The notes: generated by a model from the sequence alone, not told the origin. Numbered from the stretch's first letter, positions 34,196 to 44,195 are shown. The stretch: DNA of 64,000 nt from Agrobacterium fabrum str. C58 (GCF_000092025.1 NC_003063.2:62001-126000), one strand, 5' to 3'. A program made the numbers and translations.

Positions 34196-35176
34196 CTATC
34201 CCGCCCTGAAGCGGTCGAAGGCGGTGAGATGTTTGACGGTCGGATCGGCATCCCAGCGATAGATTTCGGTGCGCAGGAAATGCAGTTCCTCTTCGAGCTT
34301 CTCTCCCGGCAGTTCCACCCACCAGGATTTCGGCCGGCCATCGGAACCATCGGACCAGCGATAACCCCGCTTCTTCAGGTGATCCTTCATATCGAAAGGG
34401 CTGTTTTCCGCGTAAATCCGCACGCGCGAACGCCCGCTTGCTTCGTAGAGCTCTGCAAAAGGCGTGATATTCTGACCGGAGCGCCTCTGTTCCAGCACCT
34501 CCAGCAGGGCGAAACAATCATCCACCGCACGATGGCCGTCATGGAAATAGCCTGACTGACCGATCAGATAACCGAGCTTGTTGCCCTCAAAACCACGCAC
34601 CCGCCAGTCAATTTCCGAAACGGAACAAGCCCAGGCCTTGTCACGGAAAATCGGCGAGAAGGCCTCGCAGAATGGACGATCAAAGCCGGCATTATGGGCG
34701 ATGATCAGATCGGCATGGGCAATGAGCGAAGTCAGGCGCATCATGTCGATCGACTGTCCGGCCACCATCTCGTCGGTAATCCCCGTCAGGCGGGTTATGT
34801 CTTCGGGAATGGCAACGCCCGGCTGCCGCAACCCGCCATAGATGCCGGTGACATCGCCGATCGCACCCTGGTCATCAAAGGTGAAGGTGATGACGCCGAT
34901 TTCGATGATCTCGTCGGTGCGATGATCAAGGCCCGTCGTTTCCGTATCGAGGATCACGCCCTGGCGCGGGAATTCCGGTCTCGGGCGATCGACGACCGGA
35001 CGCGGCTGCAGCCTTCGCAGGACACGATAATTGCCGGTGGCTTCAAGATGCGTGGCAAGTGCTTCATCATCCGTGCCGGCCTTTGGCACCGCTTCGCGAC
35101 CACCCGACTTTCGTCCCCTTTCAGCCTGAGGAAGCCGCGCGGCCGCGGGGGCAAAAAAATCCATCTGGGAGGTCAT
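34196..35176 (-). CDS. DEDDh 3'-5' exonuclease (DnaQ-like) with C-terminal extension
   Basis: A 326-residue protein. The exonuclease core (about residues 70-235) has ExoI LDTETTGLD, ExoII AHNAGFDRPF and ExoIII DGHRAVDDCFALL, the DEDDh set. The N-terminal 70 residues are low-complexity and charged. About 90 C-terminal residues (SRVRIYAENSPFDMKDHLKKRGYRW to the end) form a separate small domain seen in some alphaproteobacterial exonuclease-like proteins. It probably trims DNA or RNA 3' ends in repair and is not the replicative epsilon subunit. It is divergent from the unrecognised gene at 35368. Confidence 0.87.
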   Translation of the reverse strand: MTSQMDFFAPAAARLPQAERGRKSGGREAVPKAGTDDEALATHLEATGNYRVLRRLQPRPVVDRPRPEFPRQGVILDTETTGLDHRTDEIIEIGVITFTFDDQGAIGDVTGIYGGLRQPGVAIPEDITRLTGITDEMVAGQSIDMMRLTSLIAHADLIIAHNAGFDRPFCEAFSPIFRDKAWACSVSEIDWRVRGFEGNKLGYLIGQSGYFHDGHRAVDDCFALLEVLEQRRSGQNITPFAELYEASGRSRVRIYAENSPFDMKDHLKKRGYRWSDGSDGRPKSWWVELPGEKLEEELHFLRTEIYRWDADPTVKHLTAFDRFRAG

Positions 35177-35367
35177 TATGCGCGTGTCCGTCGTTCCCGG
35201 AAATCAAGATTGAGTACTCCAACATATGCGCAGAGGCTCACAGTAACAACAGCGTCCAGCCTCATCCACAGGAACGGGATATTTCATAGGGTACAGTTGA
35301 GGGTTGCGACTTCAATTTACGATGGTAAAAAAAGCGCACCGTTCCCGTGTTTCAGGAGAGAAGAAGA

Positions 35368-36270
35368 ATGCCGCTTCCATCACCTTCCAACCCGAAAACG
35401 CTTGCCGACCAGAGCCAATTGAAGCTGTTTCCGCTGCAAAGTGGCCCGCATTTCGCCAATGTAGGTCTCAGCAACGGGGCGAGCGGCATTGTTTTCACGG
35501 GGTATACGCGAGATGCGAACGTGGACAATGAAGCCTTCTCCTGCTGCGGCAGCTACACCCTGCGCAACTCCGTGCATGCCGCCATTGCCGGCATGACCAG
35601 CGACAATTGCACGGTCTTTGCCCTGAAAAGCATCATTAACCAGCGCCCATGCCTGGCGGTCGGAAAGTTCGACCCGGATGGCAAACCGCTGGAATTGTCG
35701 AAGTCGGAGTTCGATCAGGTTACGAAACCGCTGTTCCAGTTTGCGGACAAGGTCTCACCGATCCTCGGCAGCGAACCGGCGCCGGGCATTCAGATCCGCA
35801 GTGGCGACGCCTCCTATAATTATCAGGTCGATGCGCGCAGCGGCCGCTTCCGCTTCACCTATAAGGACAGCATGAGCGGCGGTCGTTACGGACCTTCGGC
35901 CGACGGCAATGTCTCTCTCGAGCACGACGGCCATCGCCTCGCCAAAATAAGTGCGGGCGGCAGCTATAGCAGTTCAGACAATTCGATTGCCGCCTCAGCC
36001 TATCGGGACATTGATTCCCGCGGTTTCGAGACGACGGTGCGCAGCGGCCAGGCTTCGGCGATGTTCGGAAGAACCTACACGGAAAACGCCATCACTCGCA
36101 AAATGGGCGTCGGTTACGGCAACACCTCGTTCCGACGCGAGGATACGCCGGGCGGATCGATCAAGGAAAGCCTCGGGCACAAGCTGGACAAGGTCACACT
36201 TGAAGTATCCCGCACGCGCGACCGGGCGAAGGGCACCGAATATATGCTGACCATCAAGATGGAGCTTTGA
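35368..36270 (+). CDS. Unrecognised protein, about 300 residues
   Basis: I do not recognise the family. The start ATG at 35368 has AGGAGAGAAG just upstream. There is no signal peptide or membrane helix. Residues 40-100 hold a CC pair (AFSCCGSYTLRN) and CTVFALKS; the region 150-290 is rich in Ser, Gly, Asp and Arg with a strand-like pattern (YNYQVDARSGRFRFTYKDSMSGG, SAGGSYSSSDNSIAASAY). The C-terminus is charged and ends in alternating strands (EYMLTIKMEL). Codon use is normal for the window. It stands alone, convergent with the lipoprotein gene, behind a 190-base upstream region. A surface, adhesive or effector role is only a guess. Confidence 0.75.
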   Translation: MPLPSPSNPKTLADQSQLKLFPLQSGPHFANVGLSNGASGIVFTGYTRDANVDNEAFSCCGSYTLRNSVHAAIAGMTSDNCTVFALKSIINQRPCLAVGKFDPDGKPLELSKSEFDQVTKPLFQFADKVSPILGSEPAPGIQIRSGDASYNYQVDARSGRFRFTYKDSMSGGRYGPSADGNVSLEHDGHRLAKISAGGSYSSSDNSIAASAYRDIDSRGFETTVRSGQASAMFGRTYTENAITRKMGVGYGNTSFRREDTPGGSIKESLGHKLDKVTLEVSRTRDRAKGTEYMLTIKMEL

Positions 36271-36286
36271 GACATCTGGCAACCGG

Positions 36287-36306
36287 GGCGGTCGCGACCG
36301 ACCGCC
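36287..36306. terminator. Possible shared terminator hairpin
   Basis: GGCGGTC (36287-36293) and GACCGCC (36300-36306) pair over a six-base loop in the 36-base gap between two convergent genes. There is no T-tract. Confidence 0.4.
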
Positions 36307-36720
36307 TCACGAAGCCGCACGATCGAGAAGATCCGCGCAATTGGCGGGATTGCCGATGACCTCGCTCGTCTTGATGGTGGAGGCGGCATTCGCGGTGATC
36401 TTGATGATGCAATCGCGACGATGTTCCTTGATCTTCATGCCCTCCGTTTCCGAAATCCGCGCCTGCCCGTCCACGGTCCTGATTTCGCGCCGGTTGCTGA
36501 GCCCGGCATAGGTCTCCACATCGACCTTCAGCCAGTAGGATTCGGTTTCGCCGTTTTCGATGATGACCTTGTTAGGGCGGCCGAGCCTTGCGATTGCGGC
36601 ATCGCGCGGTTGCCCCACGAAGCCCGCAACGGTGCGGGAAATCTCCGTCTCCCCGGTGCTGGTGCACGCCGCAACGACGACCAGAACGGCCACAAGACAT
36701 CCGGTTTCAAACCATTTCAT
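36307..36720 (-). CDS. Small putative lipoprotein
   Basis: A 137-residue protein starting MKWFETGCLVAVLVVVAAC, a type II signal with lipobox VVAAC, so it is probably lipid-anchored. The mature part (AGFVGQPRDAAIARLGRPNKVI, YWLKVDVETYAG) resembles small outer-membrane assembly-type lipoproteins with a SmpA/OmlA-like fold, but this is a weak resemblance. Two later cysteines (RRDCIIKI, ANCADLL) could form a disulphide. It converges on the unrecognised gene to its left. Confidence 0.75.
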   Translation of the reverse strand: MKWFETGCLVAVLVVVAACTSTGETEISRTVAGFVGQPRDAAIARLGRPNKVIIENGETESYWLKVDVETYAGLSNRREIRTVDGQARISETEGMKIKEHRRDCIIKITANAASTIKTSEVIGNPANCADLLDRAAS

Positions 36721-36888
36721 TTCCAGATCATTCCCCACACCTGCGGCCGGACCCCGTTGGCCAGTATTGGCGGCAAATCTATGCACGATCATGCCGCCCC
36801 GAAAGGTGGGACAGCCGCAAAGCCGATCAACTTGTTATGATCGACGTGCCTGCGGAGCGAAGACATATCGGTCCGGCGCCCGCCGCTG

Positions 36889-37806
36889 CTAACGGTTGCG
36901 GAACACGGTGCAGGGAACTCCCGCCCGCCTGATCTCGCCACAAAGCATGTTGGCTTCGGTGCGGGTTTCACGGCCGATACGGGCGGCATAACGCGGCCGC
37001 GAGCCGAAGTTCCCGCCCCGCTGCCGCACGATCAGGGCTCGTTCGGCATTCAGCGGTTGTGAAAGCTGCAATATCGCCCGGGTGAAAAGCCGGTTCGCCA
37101 CACCAGGACTATAATGCGCAGCAAGCTGCACGCCCCAGGGCGCCCAGTCGGCCGAGGCAATGAGGACGGGATCGTTCATGGTGCGGGTATCGGCCAGACG
37201 CACGCAGGCATCGAGGAAGGATCGGTTGTCATCCAGCGCCGGTGCCGCCTTTTCTGGCGGATTGTCCTTCCAGTTCTCCACGGGATATCCGGTGATCGCA
37301 AACACATAGTCGCGGGTCTCCGTCGGCAGGCGGCCGGTGGCGATGAAATTCCGCAGGCCCGCCTCACCCGCATTATAGGCTGCGGCGGCAAGACCGAAAT
37401 TGCCGAACTGCACGTTCAGTTCCGAGAGGTAACGCGACGAGGCCTCAAGGGCGGCAATGATGTTGAAACTGTCTTCGAGACCACGCAGCCGTGCGGTGCC
37501 GGGCATGAACTGGGCAATGCCCTCCGCCCCTTTCGGGCTGACCGCACTGGCCCGGAACAGGCTTTCCCGCCAGATCAACCGGGCGAAATAGTCCGGCGGA
37601 ACGGCGTGGCGGGCGGCGAGAACCTCGATGGCGCGGCAAAGATCATTATTGTAACTGCCGGCGTTGATGCACAGTTCCGGTGAGACATCATGGGAATAGG
37701 CGCAGGCGGTGTTTTTCCGGGCGGGCTCTTCGGCTTTCGCCGCGCCGGAGGCTGAGAAAAGCAAATAGAAGGCAAGAGCCATGCGGCTTGTTGATATTCC
37801 TGCCAA
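36889..37806 (-). CDS. Lytic transglycosylase (SLT domain) with SPOR-like C-terminus
   Basis: About 305 residues. The catalytic SLT core shows IWRESLFRASAVSPKGAEGIAQFMPGTA, with the catalytic Glu in WRES, and AAYNAGEAGL. The signal peptide is MALAFYLLFSASGAAKA; the ATG of that stretch is at 37782, but a TTG at 37806 has GAGGA seven bases upstream and adds basic residues, so I use it. The C-terminal 50 residues (RTEANMLCGEIRRAGVPCTVFRN) look like a SPOR-type peptidoglycan-binding repeat. It cleaves peptidoglycan strands in the periplasm, as in cell-wall turnover or secretion-machine assembly. Confidence 0.88.
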   Translation of the reverse strand: MAGISTSRMALAFYLLFSASGAAKAEEPARKNTACAYSHDVSPELCINAGSYNNDLCRAIEVLAARHAVPPDYFARLIWRESLFRASAVSPKGAEGIAQFMPGTARLRGLEDSFNIIAALEASSRYLSELNVQFGNFGLAAAAYNAGEAGLRNFIATGRLPTETRDYVFAITGYPVENWKDNPPEKAAPALDDNRSFLDACVRLADTRTMNDPVLIASADWAPWGVQLAAHYSPGVANRLFTRAILQLSQPLNAERALIVRQRGGNFGSRPRYAARIGRETRTEANMLCGEIRRAGVPCTVFRNR

Positions 37807-38000
37807 GCGAGTGTCCTCGAAAACTCCAACCGTGACGTGCCGATTATCCGTCAATGGGGAAGATATGCCCCGCTTTCGGGCTTGTCATCACATATCGAAC
37901 ACCGAGAAAGACCAAACCAATCATGCCAACTTCATCCTCGGGCCTGCCCACTGCTGTCCGGTTTTTTGATAGAGGCCTGAAGCCGGTTGGGAAGAGTAAA

Positions 38001-38086
38001 CATCCCCTCGGCCCCTGTGCCGAGGATCTAATCACGTCGAATAAAATCAATCGGTTGCAGATCCTCGGGACAAGCCCGAGGATGAC
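38001..38086. repeat. RIME-like palindromic repeat, copy 2
   Basis: An 86-base element from CATCCCCTCGGCCCCTGTGC to GAGGATGAC, with the internal segment GATCTAATCACGT followed by GAATAAAATCAATCGG. It is close to the copy at 58518-58602. Half-copies lie on both sides (CATCCTCGGGCCTGCCC at about 37934 and GTGCGAGGATGACGTC at about 38138), so the 37807-38200 gap is mostly repeat debris. Confidence 0.8.
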
Positions 38087-38200
38087 GTTGGAGAGTTTGG
38101 TACGATCTGTCATCCCACATCCACCGCTATGCTTCAGTGCGAGGATGACGTCGAGAGCATGTGCGCCCTCAGTATCGACTTCAGGGCGACTTAGCCTGCC

Positions 38201-39985
38201 TTAAAAGTCCTGCCACTCTTCATGCTTGACCGCAACAGCGGCCGAACCGCGTGCCGCAAGCGGACGAGATGGGCTGTGGCGCGGACTAACGGGCGCGGCC
38301 TGCTGCTCGAAGCGGTTGCGAGAGGAGGAGGTCGATCGCGGCGCATCCTCGAACCGGAATTGCCCGAGAAGCTCAAACAGCGCCGCCGCTTCCCTTGCAA
38401 GGCTATGGCTTGCGGCAGTCTGCTCTTCGACCATCGCCGCATTCTGCTGGGTGCCCTGATCGACGGTGTTGACCGCCTGGTTGATCTCGGCAAGCGCCGT
38501 GGACTGTTCGCGGGCAGCCTCAACGATCGCAACGACATTGGTGTTGATGTCACGCACCTGCTCGGCGATTTCCTGCAGGGCCGAACCAGCCCTGGTGACA
38601 AGGCCGACGCCATTTTCCACCTGCGCGCCCGAGGCATTGATCAGGCTCTTGATTTCCTTCGCCGCGGTTGCCGAACGCTGGGCGAGTTCGCGAACCTCCT
38701 GTGCCACGACGGCAAAACCCTTGCCCGCCTCCCCCGCACGCGCCGCTTCGACACCCGCATTCAGCGCCAGAAGATTGGTCTGGAAGGCGATTTCGTCGAT
38801 CACGCCAATGATGTTGGAAATCTCGCGGGACGATTTTTCGATCTGATCCATGGCGCTGATCGCATCGCGCACCACCTGGCCGGAATGTTCCGCATGATCG
38901 CGGGCACGGGCGACGATCTTGCCGGCCTCGTCCGCCCGGCGGCTGGAATCATTGACCGCCGTGGTGATCTCCTCGAGGGCGGCGGCCGTTTCCTCGATCG
39001 AGGCGGCCTGCTGTTCGGTGCGTTTGGCCAGATCATCGGCAGCGGAGCGTATCTCGTTCGAACCCGAGGAAATCGCACCGGCATTTTCGGAGACCAGCGT
39101 CATGGCCCTCTTCAGCTTTTCCGAAGCCGCGTTGAAATCCGTGCGCAGTCTTTCAAGAGAAGGAATGAAAGGCTTGTCGATGCTCTGCGCCAGATCGCCC
39201 TCGGCGAGATCGTTGAGGCATTGCGCCAGTGTCTCGACATTCTCGACGCGACCGGTCACGTCAGTCGCGAATTTGACGACCTTGAACACCTTGCCGTTCA
39301 TATCGAAGATCGGATTATAGGAGGCCTGGATGAACACCTTGCGGCCGCCCTTGCCGAGCCGCATGAACTCATCCGCAACCAGATCGCCGCCGGCAAGCCT
39401 CTGCCAGAACTGCTTATATTCCGACGATTGTGTATAGGCCGGATCGCAGAACATGGAATGATGTCTGCCCTGCACTTCACTGAGCGAATACCCCAGCGCC
39501 GCCAGGAAATTGTCGTTGGCGGTCAGAACCTCGCCCTCGGGGGAAAATTCGATGATGGCCTGCGCCCGCGACAGGGCATCGATCTTGCCCGCATCTTCCG
39601 CCGCCCTCAGTTTGCGTTCGGTGATATCGGTGGCGATCTTGACCACTTTCACCGGCCTGCCGCGGCGGAACACCGGATTATAGGAGGCCTCGATCCACAC
39701 TTCGCGGCCTCCCTTGCCGATGCGCTTATATTGCCGCTGATCGAACTGGCCGGATGCAAGCTTGGACCAGAAGGCCTTGTAGTCCGGTGACGACACGACG
39801 GAGGGCTCGACGAACAGGCTGTGATGCCGGCCGACGATTTCGGCAAGCTCATAACCGATCGCCCGACAGAAACTTTCATTGGCCGTCAGAATCTTTCCGG
39901 AGAGGTCAAATTCTATGATGGCCTGGGATTTGGAAAGTGCGGCGAGAACCGCGACAGCATTGGCACCACGATCAAGAATAGTCAC
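38201..39985 (-). CDS. Soluble methyl-accepting chemotaxis protein with two PAS domains
   Basis: A 594-residue chemoreceptor without a membrane helix. Two closely related PAS domains lie at about 12-125 and 134-250 (both with AIIEF and VGRHHS or QGRHHSMF), then a short HAMP-like segment and the signalling domain with the hairpin tip [37 protein letters not shown]. The last five residues EWQDF fit the xWxxF pentapeptide that docks the methyltransferase CheR and demethylase CheB. The start is a GTG at 39985 with GGAGGA six bases upstream. PAS domains suggest sensing of redox state, oxygen or an internal ligand. Confidence 0.93.
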   Translation of the reverse strand: MTILDRGANAVAVLAALSKSQAIIEFDLSGKILTANESFCRAIGYELAEIVGRHHSLFVEPSVVSSPDYKAFWSKLASGQFDQRQYKRIGKGGREVWIEASYNPVFRRGRPVKVVKIATDITERKLRAAEDAGKIDALSRAQAIIEFSPEGEVLTANDNFLAALGYSLSEVQGRHHSMFCDPAYTQSSEYKQFWQRLAGGDLVADEFMRLGKGGRKVFIQASYNPIFDMNGKVFKVVKFATDVTGRVENVETLAQCLNDLAEGDLAQSIDKPFIPSLERLRTDFNAASEKLKRAMTLVSENAGAISSGSNEIRSAADDLAKRTEQQAASIEETAAALEEITTAVNDSSRRADEAGKIVARARDHAEHSGQVVRDAISAMDQIEKSSREISNIIGVIDEIAFQTNLLALNAGVEAARAGEAGKGFAVVAQEVRELAQRSATAAKEIKSLINASGAQVENGVGLVTRAGSALQEIAEQVRDINTNVVAIVEAAREQSTALAEINQAVNTVDQGTQQNAAMVEEQTAASHSLAREAAALFELLGQFRFEDAPRSTSSSRNRFEQQAAPVSPRHSPSRPLAARGSAAVAVKHEEWQDF

Positions 39986-40215
39986 GCGCAGTCCTCCGAT
40001 GAAATAAGTTCATATCGAAAATTATTCATGAATATTATGATTGCATTATTAAATAATATTTAAGGATAATATTGACTTTCGCCATCAGGATTGGGACGGC
40101 GGGGCCCGGAATTTTCGGAACGTTTTTCGCACGGTCGCATTTTATGCCTGATGAGGAATGGGCAATCGGCCATTGAATTCCACCGGCCGGGAAAGATTTC
40201 AACTTTGGGAGGATC

Positions 40216-40695
40216 ATGCACATGGAAAAGAACACGATCTGTATCTGGTACGACAAGGACGCGGAGGCTGCCGCCAGATTTTATGCCGAGACCTTTCCCG
40301 ATAGCGCCGTGACCGCCGTGCATCATGCGCCGAGCGATTTTCACTCCGGCAAGAAGGGCGATGTGCTGACCGTGCAATTCACCGTAGCCGGCGTTTCCTG
40401 CATCGGCCTCAACGGCGGACCGACCTTCAAGCACAGCGAGGCTTTCTCGTTCCAGATATCGACCGAAGACCAGGAAGAAACCGACCGTTACTGGAACGCC
40501 ATCGTCGGCAATGGCGGTGAAGAAAGCGCCTGCGGATGGTGCAAGGACAAATGGGGGGTCTCCTGGCAGATCACGCCACGCGTGCTGATGGACGCCATGG
40601 CTGCCGGTGGCGCAGAGGCCAAACGCGCCTTCGACGCGATGATGGATATGAAGAAAATCGACGTCGCCGCCATCGAGGCCGCACGTCGCGGTTGA
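40216..40695 (+). CDS. PhnB-like VOC-fold protein
   Basis: A 159-residue protein of the PhnB/3-demethylubiquinone-type glyoxalase fold. ICIWYDKDAEAAARFYAETFPDS opens it, with VQFTVAGVSCIGLNGGP and GWCKDKWGVSWQI following, all conserved in this group. The function is not known beyond fold; related proteins are annotated as dioxygenase-like or methyltransferase-like without proof. GGGAGG is three bases from the first ATG and nine from the second (40222), so translation probably starts at the latter. No partner gene is adjacent. Confidence 0.85.
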   Translation: MHMEKNTICIWYDKDAEAAARFYAETFPDSAVTAVHHAPSDFHSGKKGDVLTVQFTVAGVSCIGLNGGPTFKHSEAFSFQISTEDQEETDRYWNAIVGNGGEESACGWCKDKWGVSWQITPRVLMDAMAAGGAEAKRAFDAMMDMKKIDVAAIEAARRG

Positions 40696-40799
40696 CGCGG
40701 ACGACCGACTCAGCAGCAAGTAGCGAAGTTAAGCAAAAATCGCAAGTGACTGAAAACTAAATAAAAAATTCTATTTCTAGGATTTAAGGCACATTTGCA

Positions 40800-40874
40800 G
40801 CCGCGCAGAATGCCCTGCGCGGCCAGTCATCACAAAACGTTCAACAAAATGTAAGCGAGCCGTCAAAGACGGCT
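40800..40874. other. Two hairpins upstream of ugpB
   Basis: GCCGCGCAG (40800-40808) pairs perfectly with CTGCGCGGC (40815-40823), and AGCCGTC (40858-40864) with GACGGCT (40868-40874). They lie in the 260-base gap between the VOC gene and ugpB. The first may end transcription of the VOC gene, though no T-tract follows. The second is close to where the ugp leader would start. Confidence 0.45.
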
Positions 40875-40955
40875 GTTAGCAGAGCCCGTGGCGTCGTGCC
40901 GGGGACGTGATGTCCTTGCCGAGCAGGCCATCATTCCATTAACGGGGCTCAACTC

Positions 40956-42299
40956 ATGAAATCTTCCGCTCTGACTTCCTTCGTGGCCGGCATTGCCGTC
41001 GCCGCCGCTTTCGGCGCAACGGCTGCCCACGCAGAAAAGACCAAGTTCGAATTCTGGTACGGCCTTTCCGGCGATCTCGGCGAGCGCGTTCAGGAAACCT
41101 GCAAGAAGTTCAACGATGCCCAGGCCGATTTCGAGATCGTCTGCACCTCGCAGAACGATTACGAATCCACCCTGCAGAACACCATTGCTGCCTATCGCGC
41201 CAAGAAACAGCCCGCCATCACCCAGATTTACGACGCCGGCACGTTGGATATGATGCTGTCCAAGGCCTTCGTTCCCGCCAAAAAGCTGATGGCCGACAAT
41301 GGCTACAAGATCGACTGGAACAATTATTTCCCCGGCATCGCCAATTATTACGCCACGGCCTCGGGCGAGCTGAATTCCTTCCCCTATAATTCCTCCACCG
41401 CCGTCTTTTATTATAATGTCGATGCCTTCGAAAAAGCTGGCATCACCTTCAAGCCCGACACCTGGGAAGAGGTTGAGGAGGCTTCGAAGAAGCTTAAAGC
41501 CGCTGGTTTCGAATGCCCGCTCGCCTTCAACTTCGACACCTGGATGCTGATGGAGCAGTTCTCCGCCATCCACAATCAGCCGATCGCCACCAAGGCCAAC
41601 GGCTATCAGGGTCTCGACGCCGAACTGACGATCAACAAGACCAAGTTCGTCGACCAGGTCAAATTCTTCAAGAAGATGCAGGACGAGAAGCTGTTCGTCG
41701 TCAAGACCAAGCAGCTCGGCATGGATATTCTGCCCGCCTTCACGTCGCAGACCTGCCAGATGTTCATGACCTCGATCGCCAACCACGGCACCGTCGGCAA
41801 AGGCATGCCAGCCGGCGTAAAGTGGGACGTCGTCATGCTGCCGATCTGGAAGGGCACAGAGCGTCACAATTCGCTGGTCGGCGGCGCTTCGCTGTGGGTC
41901 ATGGCCGGTCGTCCGGATGCCGAATACAAGGGTGCCGCCGCATTCCTGAACTTCATCGCCCAGCCTGACATGGTTGAGTGGTGGTCAACGGTCACCGGCT
42001 ACATCCCCGTCACCAAGACCGGTTTCGACGCCATGAAGGCCAACGGTTTTTACGACAAGGCTCCCTACAAAGGTCGCGAAAAGGCAATCGAAAGCCTGAC
42101 CTTTACACCGCCTTCCGAATATACCCGCGGTATCCGCCTCGGCGGCTTCACGCAGATCCGCAAGGAAGTCGCGACCTCGCTTGAAGCCATCTTCATGCAG
42201 AACGCCGATATTCAGGCCGAACTCGACAAGGCCGTCGAGCGCTCCAATGCCGGTCTGCGCCGCTTCGAAAAGACCTATGAAGGCGCCAAGCTGAACTAA
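40956..42299 (+). CDS. ugpB: sn-Glycerol-3-phosphate ABC importer, binding protein
   Basis: A 447-residue periplasmic protein. The signal peptide ends ATAAHA-EKT. The mature sequence FEFWYGLSGDLGERVQETCKKFN, then SQNDYESTLQNTIAAYRAKKQPAITQIYDAGTLDMMLS, is diagnostic for UgpB, which binds glycerol-3-phosphate and glycerophosphodiesters. It opens the ugpBAEC operon. In other rhizobia this operon is phosphate-regulated, but I found no convincing PHO box in the upstream 260 bases. Confidence 0.95.
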   Translation: MKSSALTSFVAGIAVAAAFGATAAHAEKTKFEFWYGLSGDLGERVQETCKKFNDAQADFEIVCTSQNDYESTLQNTIAAYRAKKQPAITQIYDAGTLDMMLSKAFVPAKKLMADNGYKIDWNNYFPGIANYYATASGELNSFPYNSSTAVFYYNVDAFEKAGITFKPDTWEEVEEASKKLKAAGFECPLAFNFDTWMLMEQFSAIHNQPIATKANGYQGLDAELTINKTKFVDQVKFFKKMQDEKLFVVKTKQLGMDILPAFTSQTCQMFMTSIANHGTVGKGMPAGVKWDVVMLPIWKGTERHNSLVGGASLWVMAGRPDAEYKGAAAFLNFIAQPDMVEWWSTVTGYIPVTKTGFDAMKANGFYDKAPYKGREKAIESLTFTPPSEYTRGIRLGGFTQIRKEVATSLEAIFMQNADIQAELDKAVERSNAGLRRFEKTYEGAKLN

Positions 42300-42322
42300 G
42301 CCCGTTTTCATTGCCGTCATAA

Positions 42323-42351
42323 GGCCTGTCCGGACATCCTCCGGGCAGGCC
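42323..42351 (+). promoter_or_regulatory. Intercistronic hairpin between ugpB and ugpA
   Basis: GGCCTGTCCGG (42323-42333) and CCGGGCAGGCC (42341-42351) form an 11-pair stem with one wobble and a seven-base loop. Such hairpins after binding-protein genes usually protect the upstream mRNA or stop part of the transcription, giving excess binding protein. Confidence 0.65.
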
Positions 42352-42381
42352 CGCCTCAATCTCGAACATTGCCGGTCTCCA

Positions 42382-43272
42382 ATGGAAAAACGTACCGTTT
42401 TCAAAAGCACATGGCTGCCTGTGCTCTTCGCCCTACCGCAGTTCCTGCTCATCCTTCTGTTCTTCTATTGGCCGGTTGTCGCGGTACTGAACTGGGCATT
42501 CACCCTCGAACCGCCCTTCGGCGGCCCGGCGGAATTTGTGGGCCTCGCCAATTTCGTGGAGACCTTCGGCGATCCGATTTACTGGCAATCGATCGTCACG
42601 AGCCTGACCTTCGCCATCGTCGGACCGTTTTTTGCCATTCTCATCGGCCTCGTGCTGGCCCTTGCAGTCGATCGCCAGCTTCCCGGTTCAGGTTTCTTCC
42701 GGGTACTTTATATCCTGCCCTATGCGATTGCCGGTCCCGCCGCGGGCATGGCCTTCCGCTTCATCCTGTCACCGGAACGCGGTCTCGCCGCCTCGCTGAA
42801 CGCCTGGTGGCCCGATATCTGGAACCCGGCCAAATATAATGAACATGCGCTGGCCCTCATCATTGTCATCTTCATCTGGAAATGGGCGGGCTACACCTTC
42901 ATCTTCCTGTTCGCCGGCCTGCAATCGGTGCCGCGCTCGCTGACCGAGGCCGCTGCCATGGATGGTTCCGGGCCGATCCGCCGCGCCATCGACATCCAGG
43001 TGCCGCTGCTTGCGCCCACCCTGTTCTTCCTGACCGTTATCATGATGACCGAGGGTTTCGTCGGCGCCGATACATTCGGCATCGTCGCCTCCACGACCGA
43101 GGGTGGTCCAAACCACGCCACGGAAGTGATGGTCTATCGCATCGTCAGCGAGGCCTTCGAGGGGCTGAACTACTCCGGCGCCTCGGCCCAGAGCCTCGTC
43201 CTCATCGGCCTCATCATGGTCTTCACCTTCATTCAGTTCCGCTTCGTCGAGCGGCAAGTCCATTACAAGTGA
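42382..43272 (+). CDS. ugpA: sn-Glycerol-3-phosphate ABC importer, permease
   Basis: A 296-residue inner-membrane permease with six helices. It starts MEKRTVFKSTWLPVLFALPQFLLILLFFYWP, close to enteric UgpA, and has the EAA loop TEAAAMDGSGPIRRAIDIQVPLLAPTL that contacts the ATPase. It follows ugpB after an 82-base gap that contains the hairpin, and precedes ugpE by seven bases. Confidence 0.95.
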   Translation: MEKRTVFKSTWLPVLFALPQFLLILLFFYWPVVAVLNWAFTLEPPFGGPAEFVGLANFVETFGDPIYWQSIVTSLTFAIVGPFFAILIGLVLALAVDRQLPGSGFFRVLYILPYAIAGPAAGMAFRFILSPERGLAASLNAWWPDIWNPAKYNEHALALIIVIFIWKWAGYTFIFLFAGLQSVPRSLTEAAAMDGSGPIRRAIDIQVPLLAPTLFFLTVIMMTEGFVGADTFGIVASTTEGGPNHATEVMVYRIVSEAFEGLNYSGASAQSLVLIGLIMVFTFIQFRFVERQVHYK

Positions 43273-43279
43273 GGCGGCG

Positions 43280-44164
43280 ATGATCCAGCGCACACCCTAT
43301 GCCGACGCCCTGACCTACGCGATCATGGTGGCGGGCTTTCTCCTGCTCATCGGCCCCTTCCTCGTCGTCATTTCCGGCGCGAGCCAGTCTGTTCAGCAGG
43401 TCAACAGCGTGCCGTTCAGCTTCATGCCGCAAGGCGAATTCCTCGCCAATGCGCAGACCGCCTGGGCACGCGCGAATCTTGGCAACGCCCTCTGGAACAG
43501 CCTGATCATGGCGACGCTGGTGACCATCGGCAAGGTGGCGCTTTCCGCCTTCACCGCCTTCGCCATCGTCTTCTTCCGCTCGCCGCTGAAGCATCTGTTC
43601 TTCTGGACGGTCTTCATCACCCTGATGCTGCCGCTCGAAGTGCGCGTGGTCCCGACCTATTCGGTCGCCGCCGATCTTTTCCAGCCGCTCCGCTCCATTC
43701 TCGGCCTGTTCGGCATCGAGATGACGCTGGAATGGAACCTCCTGAACTCCTATGCCGGCCTGACCCTGCCGCTTGTCGCCACAGCCACCGGCACCTTTCT
43801 CTACCGGCAGTTCTTCATGACGATCCCGGACGAGCTGGCCGAAGCGGCCCGCATGGATGGTTCGGGCGCCGCACGTTTCTTCGTCGACATGCTGCTGCCG
43901 CTCTCGCGCACCAACATGCTGGCACTCACCACCATCATGTTCGTTTATGCCTGGAACCAGTATCTGTGGCCGCTGCTGATGGTCACGGACCCTTCCTACA
44001 AGACGGTGATGATGTCGCTCAGGGCGCTGTTGCCCGCCGATGACGGCACCCCGGACTGGAACGTGACGCTGGCCGGTTCCCTCATCATCATCCTGCCGCC
44101 GCTTTTCGTCGTGGCCTTCCTGCAACGCTGGTTCGTCCGTGGCCTCGTCTCGTCCGACAAGTGA
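43280..44164 (+). CDS. ugpE: sn-Glycerol-3-phosphate ABC importer, permease
   Basis: A 294-residue permease with six helices, starting [20 protein letters not shown]. The late segments [19 protein letters not shown] and [23 protein letters not shown] are typical of UgpE, and the EAA loop is [26 protein letters not shown]. It forms the translocation pore with UgpA. Confidence 0.95.
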   Translation: MIQRTPYADALTYAIMVAGFLLLIGPFLVVISGASQSVQQVNSVPFSFMPQGEFLANAQTAWARANLGNALWNSLIMATLVTIGKVALSAFTAFAIVFFRSPLKHLFFWTVFITLMLPLEVRVVPTYSVAADLFQPLRSILGLFGIEMTLEWNLLNSYAGLTLPLVATATGTFLYRQFFMTIPDELAEAARMDGSGAARFFVDMLLPLSRTNMLALTTIMFVYAWNQYLWPLLMVTDPSYKTVMMSLRALLPADDGTPDWNVTLAGSLIIILPPLFVVAFLQRWFVRGLVSSDK

Positions 44165-44195
44165 CGCGCGGCTTTCAACAACAAGGTTTTCTATC

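Noticed and set aside
40060..40719. 219-residue minus-strand frame over the PhnB-like gene
   Set aside because: The plus-strand frame has conserved VOC-fold motifs and a Shine-Dalgarno sequence; the minus frame has neither.
40824..40845. Possible PHO box upstream of ugpB (CAGTCATCACA region)
   Set aside because: Only the first half resembles CTGTCAT; the second half is not present at the right 11-base spacing.
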